Below, in pieces: positions 29,691-37,367 of a stretch of 37,367 nt of DNA. Below the pieces are notes generated by a model, which had not been told where the DNA came from, ran no database searches, and worked only from the letters and a program-made list of their open reading frames with translations. Source of the stretch: Vulcanimicrobiota bacterium (GTDB lineage Bacteria; Vulcanimicrobiota; Vulcanimicrobiia; Vulcanimicrobiales; Vulcanimicrobiaceae); NCBI GenBank assembly GCA_027315505.1, contig DAHUXY010000089.1, positions 1 through 37,367 of the forward strand. The letters run 5' to 3'. Position 1 is the stretch's first letter, and the number at the start of each line of letters is the position of its first letter. Made by a program: the position numbers and the translations under genes.

Positions 29691-31055
29691 GTGCCCGATC
29701 CGACCGACCGGCGCTACCGCGAGCGGCTCGCGGGAAGCACCCTCGCATCGCTCCTGTTGCACCTCGTGCTCGCGGCGCTGCTGTTCGCGGTCGTCGCGAA
29801 CTCATCACAGGAAGGTGCGTCGGAGAGCGTCATCGGCGCGCAAATCGTAACGGTGCAGCAGCGAACGCCGGCCGTCGCCCAAGTGCAGCCGGCCGTTCCG
29901 CATCCGGCGGCCCCGCAGCCCTATGCTCCGCGCATCGCGCCGCCGCAGCATCCACCGCTCGTCCAACCCGCCCGCGAGCCCGTTCCGCCCAGCCGTCACG
30001 AGCTGGCCAAGATCGTGGCGTCGGCTCCGCCGAATCCGCCGCCGGTCCCGCAGGCGTCGATTCAGCCGGCTCCGCAGCCGACGCAAGCGGTCGTGGAACC
30101 GCACCCGGCGATGAGCGTTGCCGCGGTGCCGGTGAGCCTCCCCACCGCCTCCGCCGTCGCCGTCACGTTAAAATTCCCCCCGACCGCGGCACCATCGCCC
30201 GTCCCGACCAGCATTCCAACCGCGCGGCCGACGCAGAAGCCGCCGGCGCCGACCGCGGCGCCGTCGCGGGCTCCCGCAACCCCGGCGCCGGTTGCGAGCG
30301 CTACCTCTGCGCCCACCGCAGCTCCCGTGGCTCCCGCGGCCAAGCGTAGCCCCACCCCCGCGGCGAGCGCCTTACCGGCCGCTCGAGCGTCGGCCAGCCC
30401 GGCAAAAACCGCCGGCGTCCCGAGCCCCGGCCCGACCAGCGCCGCGGTTCCGGCCAAGACGGCGGGCAAAGCCGCCCAGCCGGGCCCGAAAGGGCACGCC
30501 TCGCCGGGTCCGCGCGCCGGCAACGCGCCGGGAAAAGCCAAGCCCGGCCCGTCGCGAGCCGTGAATCTCCCGCCGAGCCCGCCTCCGCGTCCCGGCCCTG
30601 GCGCCGCGCGCAAACCCTCGATCGATCTGAACGCCCGGCTGCGGGCGATGCTTCCTCACAATGCCGTGCACCCCGAACTCAAGCAGTACGTTCCCCCGGT
30701 CTCGCTGCGCGGCCGTCTCGTTCCAACGCCGCCGCCGGAGGTTGTGGCCCGGACCAAGTTCCGGCTCAGCGAGGCAGGCGGCGGTAGCGAGAACCGCATC
30801 GAGATGTGGGTCGCCAGCGTCCGCCATGAAGGGCCGCTCACGCTGTGCACCGGCTGGCTGTTGCGCTTTCCCCGCGCCGCCCGCCAAAATCCCGGCGGCG
30901 CGAACGGAACGCAGATCAGCATCTTCGGCGGCCACACCAAGGCGCCGCTCGCACCTTTCGATGAAGGCTTGAACCCGATCGTCGAAGCGAATGCGACGGT
31001 AACGTGCAGCGAACGGCACCTCACGCCGTTCTCGCCTGCCTCCTCGTCGCCGTAA
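29691..31055 (+). CDS. TonB-like membrane-anchored Pro/Ala-rich protein with unfamiliar C-terminus
   Basis: A 454-residue protein. After a charged start comes a membrane anchor (about 17-37) with SLLLH, the SxxxH motif used by TonB to couple to ExbB. Residues about 45-325 are a disordered Pro/Ala/Ser-rich region, one of the longest low-complexity segments in the window. The last ~130 residues look folded: IDLNARLRAMLP, SLRGRLVPTPPPEVV, NRIEMWVASVRHEGPLTLC and EANATVTC. They do not resemble TonB-C, though two Cys are present. GTG 29691 fits the membrane topology; an upstream reading adds 20 unlikely residues. No exbB or exbD is adjacent, but the 8402-9942 set could power it. The role is unknown. 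Confidence 0.75.
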   Translation: MPDPTDRRYRERLAGSTLASLLLHLVLAALLFAVVANSSQEGASESVIGAQIVTVQQRTPAVAQVQPAVPHPAAPQPYAPRIAPPQHPPLVQPAREPVPPSRHELAKIVASAPPNPPPVPQASIQPAPQPTQAVVEPHPAMSVAAVPVSLPTASAVAVTLKFPPTAAPSPVPTSIPTARPTQKPPAPTAAPSRAPATPAPVASATSAPTAAPVAPAAKRSPTPAASALPAARASASPAKTAGVPSPGPTSAAVPAKTAGKAAQPGPKGHASPGPRAGNAPGKAKPGPSRAVNLPPSPPPRPGPGAARKPSIDLNARLRAMLPHNAVHPELKQYVPPVSLRGRLVPTPPPEVVARTKFRLSEAGGGSENRIEMWVASVRHEGPLTLCTGWLLRFPRAARQNPGGANGTQISIFGGHTKAPLAPFDEGLNPIVEANATVTCSERHLTPFSPASSSP

Positions 31056-31071
31056 CGCGCGCGATTCCCAC

Positions 31072-31100
31072 TTGAAGGCCGATCTTTGTCGCAGTAAAAT
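31072..31100 (+). promoter_or_regulatory. Strong sigma70-type promoter of an unassigned RNA
   Basis: TTGAAG (31072-31077), a 17-base spacer and TAAAAT (31095-31100). Predicted start near 31107. One of the best consensus promoters in the window, yet no long ORF follows before the terminator at 31295-31339. Confidence 0.75.
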
Positions 31101-31154
31101 GGAGGCGTACCCGATGGGTACGGACTTCGTGAAGTGACGAACGAAGGAGGGCGG

Positions 31155-31208
31155 TTGGAACCGCAAGATCCACCGGGCAATTACGCCCGCGAGGCACGCG
31201 CAACATAG
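31155..31208 (+). CDS. Possible 17-codon ORF inside the candidate RNA
   Basis: A TTG codon at 31155 follows a perfect AGGAGG (31145-31150) by 4 bases and opens a 17-codon frame rich in Pro, Arg and Ala (MEPQDPPGNYAREARAT), ending in TAG. A second short ORF, ATG at 31099, lies just before. The perfect ribosome site is the only evidence of coding. It could be a leader peptide of the downstream operon, or chance. Confidence 0.25.
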   Translation: MEPQDPPGNYAREARAT

Positions 31209-31294
31209 GGCCACGCTCCCTGCGGACTGAGCCCACGCAAGCCGGACGATACTCCGGTCGCGCGTAGATCGCATCAGAACGTTCGAGACCGAAA

Positions 31295-31339
31295 ACGTCG
31301 GGCCGCACCCACCGCGGGGTTGCGGCCCGACGTGTTTTT
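31295..31339 (+). terminator. Strong intrinsic terminator of the candidate RNA
   Basis: A 13-bp perfect GC-rich stem (31295-31307 with 31321-31333), with possible further pairing in the loop, followed by TTTTT at 31335-31339. Ends the RNA about 80 bases before rimP. Confidence 0.88.
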
Positions 31340-31348
31340 CGGTATGCT
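31320..31348 (+). promoter_or_regulatory. Candidate rimP-nusA-infB promoter nested in the terminator
   Basis: TTGCGG (31320-31325), a 17-base spacer and TATGCT (31343-31348). The -35 lies in the 3' arm of the terminator hairpin. It would start transcription near 31355, about 65 bases before rimP. Consensus is moderate. Confidence 0.45.
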
Positions 31349-31419
31349 GAGGACGGTTTTCGATCGTAAGCGTGGGCAGGTCCCGCGCTTCGTTGTTGTA
31401 GGGGGGCGCTTTCGGCGGC

Positions 31420-31926
31420 ATGGACAAGGAGAGCCTGGTCATCGCTTTCGAACGCGAACTCGACGCGATCGTCCACGATCCGGCGTATGCCGATGTCGAG
31501 GTGGTGCTGCATGCGGCGCGCCCGCACCGCAAGGCCGTCGCGCTCAGCGTGACGATCGATAAGGTCGGAGGCGTCGATCTTGCGACCTGCGAGCGAATCG
31601 CGGCGCGGATCAACGACGCACTCGAAACGATCGAAGAGGAGTATTCGCTGGAAGTCGAATCCGCGGGGCTCGAGCGGCCGCTCGTGCGTCCGGCCGACTA
31701 CGAGCGATTCGCCGGAAAGAAAGCCCGCGTGGTGACCACGCTGACGATCGCCGGCGCAAAGACGCACCGTGGCATCCTTCGGGGGCTACGAGGCGAAACC
31801 GTCATTCTGGAAACCGAGAACGGCGAACTGCCGTTGCCGGTAGCAACGATCAAATCGGCGAATTTGGAGTACGATCCGCGCGCCGATCTGCAACGCGATA
31901 AACGTGAACGGAAAACACATGGCTGA
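31420..31926 (+). CDS. rimP: Ribosome maturation factor RimP
   Basis: Needed for 30S subunit maturation. The 168 residues match RimP: ELDAIVHDPAYADVEVVLHA, LSVTIDKVGGVDLATCERIA, EYSLEVESAGLERPLVRPAD (the SPGLxRPL-like segment) and a C-terminal SH3-like barrel with RGETVILETENG. ATG at 31420. It opens the rimP-nusA-rnpM-infB operon and overlaps nusA by 8 bases. Confidence 0.94.
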   Translation: MDKESLVIAFERELDAIVHDPAYADVEVVLHAARPHRKAVALSVTIDKVGGVDLATCERIAARINDALETIEEEYSLEVESAGLERPLVRPADYERFAGKKARVVTTLTIAGAKTHRGILRGLRGETVILETENGELPLPVATIKSANLEYDPRADLQRDKRERKTHG

Positions 31927-33154
31927 ACCGGTAGCTGAAGAAAAACTCATCGACGTTCTGTCCTTCATTGCGAAAGAACGCAACATTCCATTCGAGATGC
32001 TGCTCGAAGCGCTCGAAGCCGCACTGCTAACGGCGTACAAGCGCCATTACGGCAGCGAAGCGAATGCGATCGTCACGGTCGATCGTCAGAGCGGGGATTA
32101 TCGCGTGTACCATCGGCGCAACGTCGTCGAAGAGGTCGTCGATCCCAAGCTCGAGGTCTCGCTCAAGCAGGCCGGCGCTCCGTACCAGGCGGGCGACTTC
32201 TACGACGAAGAGGTCACGCCCAAAGAGTTCGGTCGCATCGCCGCGCAGACCGCCAAGCAAGTCATCGTGCAGCGCATCCGCGAAGCCGAGCGCGACACCG
32301 TCTTCAATAAGTACGCTCGCAAGCTCAACGATTTGGTGACGGGCTCCGTGCAGCGCTACGAACAGCGCAACATGTACGTGCTGCTCGAGGGACGCGACGA
32401 AGCGATTTTGCCGCTCTCGGAGCAAGTCCCGGGCGAGGCGTTCCGGATCAACGATTTCATCCGCGCCTACGTTGTCGACGTGCGTAAATCACCCAAGGGC
32501 CCGCAAGTGGTGCTCTCGCGCTCGGCCGAAGGGCTGGTGCAACGTCTGCTCGAGCTGGAAGTCCCCGAAATCGCGGACGGCACCGTCGAGATCATGGCGA
32601 TCGCACGCGAGGCCGGGAGCCGCTCCAAGGTTGCAGTGCGCAGCCTGCGCTCCGAAGTCGATCCGATCGGCGCGTGCCTGGGGCCAAAATCCAGCCGGAT
32701 CGCGAACGTCTCGGATAACTTGCGCGGCGAGAAGATCGACGTCATTCGTTACGACGCCGAACACGAAGCCTTCATCATGAACGCGCTCGCGCCGGCCAAG
32801 GTGATCTCCGTCGAATTGTTCGAAGACGACGGGGTTGCGTTGGTCGTGGTTCCCGATTACCAACTCTCGCTCGCGATCGGGCGCGAGGGCCAGAACGTGC
32901 GTCTCGCCGCGCGTCTCACCGGCTGGCGATTGGATATCGCGAGCGAAACCGAAGCCGACGAAGCGCGCGAGCGCTATCTGGCCGAGAGAACGGAACGCAC
33001 CGCCGAGGACGGTACGCTGGAAGCCGCTACCGAGCCCGAGGCCGTCGCCGCAGAAGCGCAAGCCGAGCCGGCGGCAGCCGCCGAAGGCATCGACGCCGAT
33101 CTCATTCGGAAGCTCGAAGAGTTCCGTCGCGAGCGGCTGGGAGATGGCGAGTAG
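31919..33154 (+). CDS. nusA: Transcription elongation factor NusA
   Basis: Modulates pausing, termination and antitermination. The 411 residues contain the N-terminal RNA-polymerase-binding domain (about 1-125: IPFEMLLEALEAALLTAYKR), an S1 domain (about 130-200: GSVQRYEQRNMYVLLEG), and two KH domains (IGACLGPKSSRIANVS and DYQLSLAIGREGQNVRLAAR). It ends with a short Glu/Ala-rich tail and lacks the C-terminal acidic repeats of E. coli, as in most Gram-positive relatives. ATG at 31919 is preferred over GTG 31904 because it follows GGAA closely. It overlaps rnpM by 11 bases. Confidence 0.96.
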   Translation: MAEPVAEEKLIDVLSFIAKERNIPFEMLLEALEAALLTAYKRHYGSEANAIVTVDRQSGDYRVYHRRNVVEEVVDPKLEVSLKQAGAPYQAGDFYDEEVTPKEFGRIAAQTAKQVIVQRIREAERDTVFNKYARKLNDLVTGSVQRYEQRNMYVLLEGRDEAILPLSEQVPGEAFRINDFIRAYVVDVRKSPKGPQVVLSRSAEGLVQRLLELEVPEIADGTVEIMAIAREAGSRSKVAVRSLRSEVDPIGACLGPKSSRIANVSDNLRGEKIDVIRYDAEHEAFIMNALAPAKVISVELFEDDGVALVVVPDYQLSLAIGREGQNVRLAARLTGWRLDIASETEADEARERYLAERTERTAEDGTLEAATEPEAVAAEAQAEPAAAAEGIDADLIRKLEEFRRERLGDGE

Positions 33155-33392
33155 GCCGCTCCGTACGTGCGTCGGGTGCCGCAAGCGATTCCCGCAATCC
33201 GATTTGGTTCGATTCGTTCGCGGGCCGGCCGGTTGGAAGGCGGATCTCCCGGCATCCAGACGCAAACAACCGGGGCGGGGCGCCTACCTGTGTTCGGCGG
33301 CCTGCGTCGCCCGGGCGGCAAAGAATCGCCGGTACCCGGGGCTTGCATCCGTCGCCGACGAATATGGGTTACTAAGTAGTTCGTTGAAATGA
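33144..33392 (+). CDS. rnpM: YlxR-family RNase P modulator RnpM
   Basis: An 82-residue YlxR (DUF448) protein. LRTCVGCRKRFPQSDLVRFV and GRGAYLCSAACVARA are the family signatures, with the paired Cys. In B. subtilis and Streptococcus relatives it binds RNA, and it has recently been linked to RNase P. ATG at 33144 overlaps the nusA end. The L7Ae-like ylxQ gene that often follows is missing; a 199-base leader precedes infB instead. Confidence 0.93.
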   Translation: MASRPLRTCVGCRKRFPQSDLVRFVRGPAGWKADLPASRRKQPGRGAYLCSAACVARAAKNRRYPGLASVADEYGLLSSSLK

Positions 33393-33591
33393 GTGAAACA
33401 ATGATAACGAAGACGAGCGACCGGCCGTCCTAATGCGATGAGGGACGCAAATTGATCACGTAGCGGGGTAGCCGGCCGGATGGTTGGGGGGCCCCGCGTA
33501 ACACGCGGGAGGCGTCGTTCCGGTTCTTGAGCCGAAACGGTCCCTCTCCAACTTGATGAGGACCCTAGCGCGCAGACCGCGTTGGGGAGAG
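33393..33591 (+). other. rnpM-infB intergenic, structured leader, no gene seen
   Basis: 199 bases without a plausible long ORF. It has several inverted repeats: CCCGCG/CGCGGG with loop TAACA (33493-33509), CGTCC with GGACG near 33426-33447, and a CGTT.CGG/CCG.AACG pair near 33515-33539. No T-run follows, so it is not a standard terminator. It may be processed or act as an infB translational leader. Confidence 0.4.
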
Positions 33592-36459
33592 ATGTTGGCT
33601 ACGGGTAAAGTACGGATTTTCGAGCTCGCCAAAGAGGTAGGGCTCACGTCCAAGGAACTAATCGTGCTCTTTAACGAGCGCTTGGGCGGGATCTTCGAAG
33701 CAAAGAATCAGCTCAGCGTGGTCCCCGAGCAGATCGCGGACCTGGTTCGCAGCGTGCTCAAACCGGCCGCAGCGCCGGCGCGGGCCGCGGCTCCGGCCGC
33801 TAAAGCTGCGGGCACAGCCAGAGGCGCGACCGCAGTTGCCGAGCCTCCCGTAGCGCCGCCGGTTGTCGCAGCGGCTCCGCCCGCCGCCGCCGTCGCCGAA
33901 GCGCCGGTGAGCAAGCTCAAGCCCGTGACCGGCACCACGCGAACGCCGGCCAAGAGCAAGCCGAAGGTCGCCGCCCCTGCCGCGGTTGCCGCACCCGTGC
34001 CCGAAGAGCAACCCGAAGCCCAGGCTCCGGCTCCCGCGGCGCCCGCGCTCGTTCCGGAGACCGCCCCGCTTCCCACCCCGGCTCCCGCCCCGGCCGCACC
34101 TGCGCCGGCGCCCGCCGCGATCCCCGAGCACCCGGCCAAGGCAGCTCCGCCCAAGGCCGCCCCGGCAACGCCGGTCGCGCCTCGTCCGGCCGCCCCGCGG
34201 GTAGCGAAGCCGCCCGTTCCCGACATGCCGATTCCGCAGTTACGCCCGGTTCCGGCCGGCCAGTCCTCGATTGCGCGCCGCGCGCCCGCGCCGACGACGT
34301 CGGCTTCAGCCTCTCCCGGCCCACAGACCGGCATGCCCGGGCGTCCGGGCGTCGCTCCGCGTCCCGGCGAAGCGCTTCCCGGCCAAGGCGGCAAGGGACT
34401 CATCTCCCCCGCGCCGCCGCGCGCTCCGGGAGCGCCGATCCCCATGGCTCCGCCGCGCCGGCCGGTCGGCAACGGCCCGTTCCGCCCGCTCGCGCCCGGC
34501 TCGCGCCCGATGCCGCCGCGTCCCGGCGTCCCATCCTCGCCGACCGACGGCCCCGCGCCGTCGGCAGGCGGACGCCCGGGCGACCGCTCGCGCATCCACG
34601 ACGACAAATCGACCTCCAAGAAAGATCGCGAAAAAGAACTTCTGATCGAAAAAGAGCGTCAGCGTAAGAAGAAGACCGGCGATCACGCGCCGATCGCTCC
34701 GGCGCGAACCCTCGAAGCGATCGAGATCCCCGATCTGTTGACGGTGCAAGAACTTGCGACCTCGATGATCGTTCCGGTCAAAGACGTTATCACCGAGCTC
34801 ATCAAGATGGGCACGATGGCGACGATCAACCAGAACATCTCCAGCGACGTCGCAATCGCAGCCGCCAAAAAATTCGGTTTCAATGCGGTCGTTAAGGAAG
34901 CCGGCGAAGAAGTCACCGTCGAGCAAGAAGAAGACAAACCGGAGATGCTTACGACGCGTCCGCCGGTCGTAACGGTCCTCGGACACGTCGACCACGGTAA
35001 GACGTCGCTGCTCGACCGGATTCGCGTCGCCAACGTCGCCGGCGGCGAAGCCGGCGGCATCACGCAGAAAATCGGTGCATACACCGTCGAATCGAAGGAT
35101 CGCAAGATCACCTTCATCGATACGCCGGGCCACGAAGCGTTCACCGCCATGCGCGCCCGCGGCGCGCGCGTCACCGACGTCGCGATCCTCGTGGTCGCGG
35201 CCGACGACGGCGTCATGCCGCAAACGCGCGAAGCCGTCGCGCACGCCAAGGCCGCGAACGTGCCGATCGTCGTCGCCATCAATAAGATGGACAAACCCGA
35301 CGCTCAGCCCGACCGCGTCAAACAGCAACTGATGGAACTCGGTCTGCAGCCCGTCGATTGGGGCGGCAAGGTCGAAATGGTTCCGGTTTCCGCCAAGAGC
35401 GGCGAGGGCATCGAATCGTTGCTCGAAACCGTCTTGCTCGAAGCCGACATCCGCGATCTCAAAGCCAACAAGAATCGCCGCGCCACCGGCGTGGTGATCG
35501 AATCGCAGCTCTCCAAGGGCCGCGGTGCGGTTGCGACCGTGCTGATTCAGAACGGTACGTTACGCGTCGGCGACATCATCGTCGTCGGCGGTACCTTCGG
35601 CAAGGTTCGCGCGCTCATCGACGACAAAGGCAAGCAGGTCAAGAAAGCCGGGCCTTCGATCCCGGTCGAAGTGATGGGCCTCTCCGACGTCCCCGCAGCG
35701 GGCGATACGCTCATGGTCGTCAGCGACGAACGCGTAGCGCGCGAAGCTGCCGAGAAACGCAAGACGCGACGTCGCGACGTGCGCATCGCGGGCACCGGCT
35801 CGCAACGCATCTCGCTCGAAACGTTCATGCAGATGCCGACCGAGGGCAAGAAGACCCTCAACCTCATCATCAAAGCCGACGGGCAAGGCTCGCTCGAAGC
35901 GTTGCGTACGCGCATGGAATCGCTCTCGACCGAAAACGTCGATATCCGCGTCATTCACGGCGGCGTCGGTGCGATCTCACCGAACGACGTCAACCTCGCC
36001 AGCGCCTCCAATGCGGTGCTGATCGGCTTCAACATCCGTCCGGACGAAACGGCAAAGCGTCTGGCCGATAACGAAGGCGTCGATCTGCGCTTCTATCAGG
36101 TGATCTACGAGATCGAAGAAGACCTCAAGAAGGCGATGAAAGGCATGCTCGCGCCGATCGAACGCGAGGTCGTCCTCGGCCACGCCGAGGTTCGCGCGGT
36201 GTTCAAGGTCAGCAAGGTCGGCACGATCGTCGGCTGCTACGTCAAGGACGGCAAGATCACGCGCAATGCGAAGATTCGCCTGCTGCGCGATTCGGCGGTG
36301 GTCTTCACCGGCGAAATCGAGAGCTTGCGCCGCGTCAAGGACGACGTTCGCGAAGTCGCCGAAGGGTACGAGTGCGGCATCCAAATCGCCAAGTACCAGG
36401 ACCTCAAAGAAGGCGACATCATCGAAGCCTACATGATCGAGAAGGTCGCAGCGGAGTAG
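33592..36459 (+). CDS. infB: Translation initiation factor IF-2
   Basis: GTPase that brings initiator tRNA to the 30S subunit and promotes subunit joining. The 955 residues begin [20 protein letters not shown] (first IF2N domain). A Pro/Ala-rich linker spans about 55-340, a second IF2N domain about 365-440, then the G domain with [15 protein letters not shown] (near 464), [24 protein letters not shown] and [10 protein letters not shown]. Domains II, III and IV follow with the end [17 protein letters not shown] (33584-33589) is 2 bases from ATG 33592 but 5 bases from TTG 33595, so TTG may be the real start. A TTG/ATG pair at 33553-33556 would add 12-13 residues. Confidence 0.97.
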   Translation: MLATGKVRIFELAKEVGLTSKELIVLFNERLGGIFEAKNQLSVVPEQIADLVRSVLKPAAAPARAAAPAAKAAGTARGATAVAEPPVAPPVVAAAPPAAAVAEAPVSKLKPVTGTTRTPAKSKPKVAAPAAVAAPVPEEQPEAQAPAPAAPALVPETAPLPTPAPAPAAPAPAPAAIPEHPAKAAPPKAAPATPVAPRPAAPRVAKPPVPDMPIPQLRPVPAGQSSIARRAPAPTTSASASPGPQTGMPGRPGVAPRPGEALPGQGGKGLISPAPPRAPGAPIPMAPPRRPVGNGPFRPLAPGSRPMPPRPGVPSSPTDGPAPSAGGRPGDRSRIHDDKSTSKKDREKELLIEKERQRKKKTGDHAPIAPARTLEAIEIPDLLTVQELATSMIVPVKDVITELIKMGTMATINQNISSDVAIAAAKKFGFNAVVKEAGEEVTVEQEEDKPEMLTTRPPVVTVLGHVDHGKTSLLDRIRVANVAGGEAGGITQKIGAYTVESKDRKITFIDTPGHEAFTAMRARGARVTDVAILVVAADDGVMPQTREAVAHAKAANVPIVVAINKMDKPDAQPDRVKQQLMELGLQPVDWGGKVEMVPVSAKSGEGIESLLETVLLEADIRDLKANKNRRATGVVIESQLSKGRGAVATVLIQNGTLRVGDIIVVGGTFGKVRALIDDKGKQVKKAGPSIPVEVMGLSDVPAAGDTLMVVSDERVAREAAEKRKTRRRDVRIAGTGSQRISLETFMQMPTEGKKTLNLIIKADGQGSLEALRTRMESLSTENVDIRVIHGGVGAISPNDVNLASASNAVLIGFNIRPDETAKRLADNEGVDLRFYQVIYEIEEDLKKAMKGMLAPIEREVVLGHAEVRAVFKVSKVGTIVGCYVKDGKITRNAKIRLLRDSAVVFTGEIESLRRVKDDVREVAEGYECGIQIAKYQDLKEGDIIEAYMIEKVAAE

Positions 36460-36510
36460 GGCTCGTCTTTGGTTGGCGGGCCGGCGGCACATGGGGTGGC
36501 GGGCACGCGC

Positions 36511-36536
36511 GCATTTTTACATCCATGTAAAAATGC
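36511..36536. repeat. Perfect AT-rich inverted repeat after infB
   Basis: A 12-bp perfect palindrome arm (36511-36522 with 36525-36536) around CC. It reads GCATTTTTACAT and its complement. It stands out in GC-rich DNA. The A and T runs are inside the stem, so it could be a bidirectional terminator for the convergent infB and GNAT genes, or an operator. The rest of 36460-36681 shows no gene, tRNA or clear promoter. Confidence 0.55.
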
Positions 36537-36681
36537 TACTCGGTTCAGCTCCCCTCCCGCCATCCTGGCTCCGGGGAGCTCTCACACGGCCCACAACCCC
36601 ACATCGCCCTCGCTCACCCGAGCACGCAACTCCAACGAGAAAGTCCCAACGCGACGCGCGAAACGCTAGCGTGCGGCGTTG

Positions 36682-37367
36682 TTAGATGTGGTCGGTGCTC
36701 CAGATGCCGTCGGCGGAGGAAGGAGATGCGGCCGTAGCCAGCCATTTTTTTGCGGCGGCGCTCAGCGGTGCGGCCATGAAGATTGCGTCGCGGCGTTTGC
36801 GTACGGAGCCGCGGGGCAACAGTTCGCGGGCGCCGTCGGGCGGTAACCAGCCGACGATGCGGCGCAGATCGCCCGCGGCGGCGCGTAGCAGCGCCGGAAG
36901 GAGAGCTGCGGCTTCGTCGTCGGCGACGCCGAATTCGTCGATGATGTATGCATCGTGTTCGGGAGCGCGTACGCCCAGAACGTAAGCCGCGATGCTACGC
37001 CCGCGACGCAGGACGAGATTGGTCTCTACGCCGGCCGTATGTTCGGATCCGGGGCGATTTCGCAAACGGATCCAGTCCCAAACGAGCGGGGTGCGAAGCA
37101 TCGCCCAAGGGCGAGTTTTCTCCGATAGATCGAAGCAGCGTCGCACGCCGCTCCAGTCCCGGTCCTCGAGACGGGCGACTTCGATGCGCACGTCGGCGAG
37201 CGTGTCTGCGCGCAGCGAGATAGCGCGCGAGGGCAGCTGCGCGAAGCCGAGCTCTTCGTAGAAATGCGGGCGGATGTCGGAGAAGAGATATGCGAAGTCG
37301 TCGCCGTCGTTGCGAGCACGATCGAGGAGCATGGCGAGCATCGCGCTGGCATAGCCTCGGCCGCGAA
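36682..37367 (-). CDS. GNAT-family N-acetyltransferase (partial, N-terminus outside window)
   Basis: The visible 228 residues begin in the acetyl-CoA-binding motif (RGRGYASAMLAMLLDRA, R-x-x-G-x-A), followed by FAYLFSDIRPHFYEELGF, the usual GNAT motif B. A second, less conserved region continues for about 150 residues (YIIDEFGVADDEAAALL, IVGWLPPDGARELLP), suggesting a degenerate second GNAT fold as in Eis-like two-domain acetyltransferases. The substrate cannot be told. It converges with infB across 222 bases. The start is beyond position 37367. Confidence 0.85.
   Translation of the reverse strand, partial: RGRGYASAMLAMLLDRARNDGDDFAYLFSDIRPHFYEELGFAQLPSRAISLRADTLADVRIEVARLEDRDWSGVRRCFDLSEKTRPWAMLRTPLVWDWIRLRNRPGSEHTAGVETNLVLRRGRSIAAYVLGVRAPEHDAYIIDEFGVADDEAAALLPALLRAAAGDLRRIVGWLPPDGARELLPRGSVRKRRDAIFMAAPLSAAAKKWLATAASPSSADGIWSTDHI

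Larger units (their letters stand above)
31107..31339 (+). ncRNA. Candidate structured RNA of about 230 nt, family not recognised
   Basis: The segment lies between a consensus promoter and a strong intrinsic terminator and has no long ORF. It is rich in perfect small hairpins: GTACCC/GGGTAC (31107-31121), GCGGTT/AACCGC (31151-31164), GGGC/GCCC (31175-31188), CCGGA/TCCGG (31242-31257). A long-range CGAACG/CGTTCG pair (31138-31143 with 31280-31285) could close a multibranched core. I compared it by eye with 6S, SRP, RNase P and tmRNA and with common riboswitches, and found no match. It is either a free-standing regulatory RNA or an attenuated leader of the rimP-nusA-infB operon. The start point is predicted, not known. 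Confidence 0.55.

Noticed and set aside
31141-31175. T-box-like string (AGGGCGG...GGAACCGC) in the candidate RNA
   Set aside because: It is far from the terminator, lies near the predicted 5' end, and there is no Stem I or tRNA-synthetase gene downstream.
31107-31339. 6S RNA, RNase P RNA, SRP RNA or tmRNA
   Set aside because: No long hairpin with a central bubble, no GAGGAAAGUCCGGGC-type core, no GGAAGCAGC loop and no tRNA-like ends.
33760-34600. Long minus-strand ORF rich in Gly/Ala across the infB linker
   Set aside because: Antisense shadow of the Pro/Ala-rich IF-2 linker, with no domain likeness.
1-37367. tRNA, rRNA, CRISPR array, insertion sequence or attachment site
   Set aside because: None seen: no cloverleaf with GGTTCGA-type T-loop, no regularly spaced repeats, no transposase or integrase motifs.

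Overview
The window is a GC-rich, gene-dense bacterial chromosome segment. I see no transposase, integrase, CRISPR array, tRNA or rRNA. Several gene orders are those of Terrabacteria: a G5/3D (YabE/RpfB-like) gene next to rsmA; accB-accC-nusB-xseA-xseB-tlyA-recN; and rimP-nusA-rnpM-infB. ExbB, two ExbD and several TonB-type proteins nevertheless imply an outer membrane. A diderm Terrabacteria lineage fits best. Candidatus Eremiobacterota (WPS-2) is my guess from overall character; it is inference, not proof. GTG and TTG starts are frequent, and three genes (rho, accC, tlyA) appear to begin at even rarer codons.

Layout. 1-1472 (minus): rsmA (partial) and a secreted G5/3D cell-wall protein. 1794-3029: a GT4 glycosyltransferase. 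3026-3498: a small gene under a promoter carrying a perfect GAAC-N4-GTTC LexA-type box; its product looks like a degenerate RNase H fold. 3520-5096: rho with its own promoter. 5194-6868: rluB-type pseudouridine synthase and DAHP synthase. 6921-11391: an envelope energisation cluster made of a secreted TPR protein with a TonB-C-like domain, exbB, two exbD and two tonB. 11429-12954: a PilZ protein diverging from uppP plus a small membrane protein. 12971-15066 (minus): a translationally coupled pair, a degenerate tandem HD-GYP protein and a D12-type methyltransferase-like protein that has lost its DPPY motif.

15092-28213 is one long co-directional run of mostly overlapping genes: moaC, moaB/mog, folC, folP, folB, folK, an accB homologue without its biotinyl lysine, accC, nusB, a class A PBP, xseA, xseB, tlyA, nadK and recN. 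Pyruvate kinase (minus) overlaps the end of recN. A third TonB-like protein with an unfamiliar C-terminus follows divergently.

31072-31339 holds a strong promoter, about 230 bases with no long ORF but many hairpins, and a strong intrinsic terminator. I read this as an unassigned structured RNA. A second promoter nested in that terminator probably drives rimP-nusA-rnpM-infB. The window closes with a partial GNAT acetyltransferase on the minus strand.

Most of the segment is housekeeping. The candidates for new biology are the SOS-box gene, the unassigned RNA, the HD-GYP/methyltransferase pseudoenzyme pair, the biotin-less BCCP at the canonical accB locus, and the cysteine-paired TonB-C domains.
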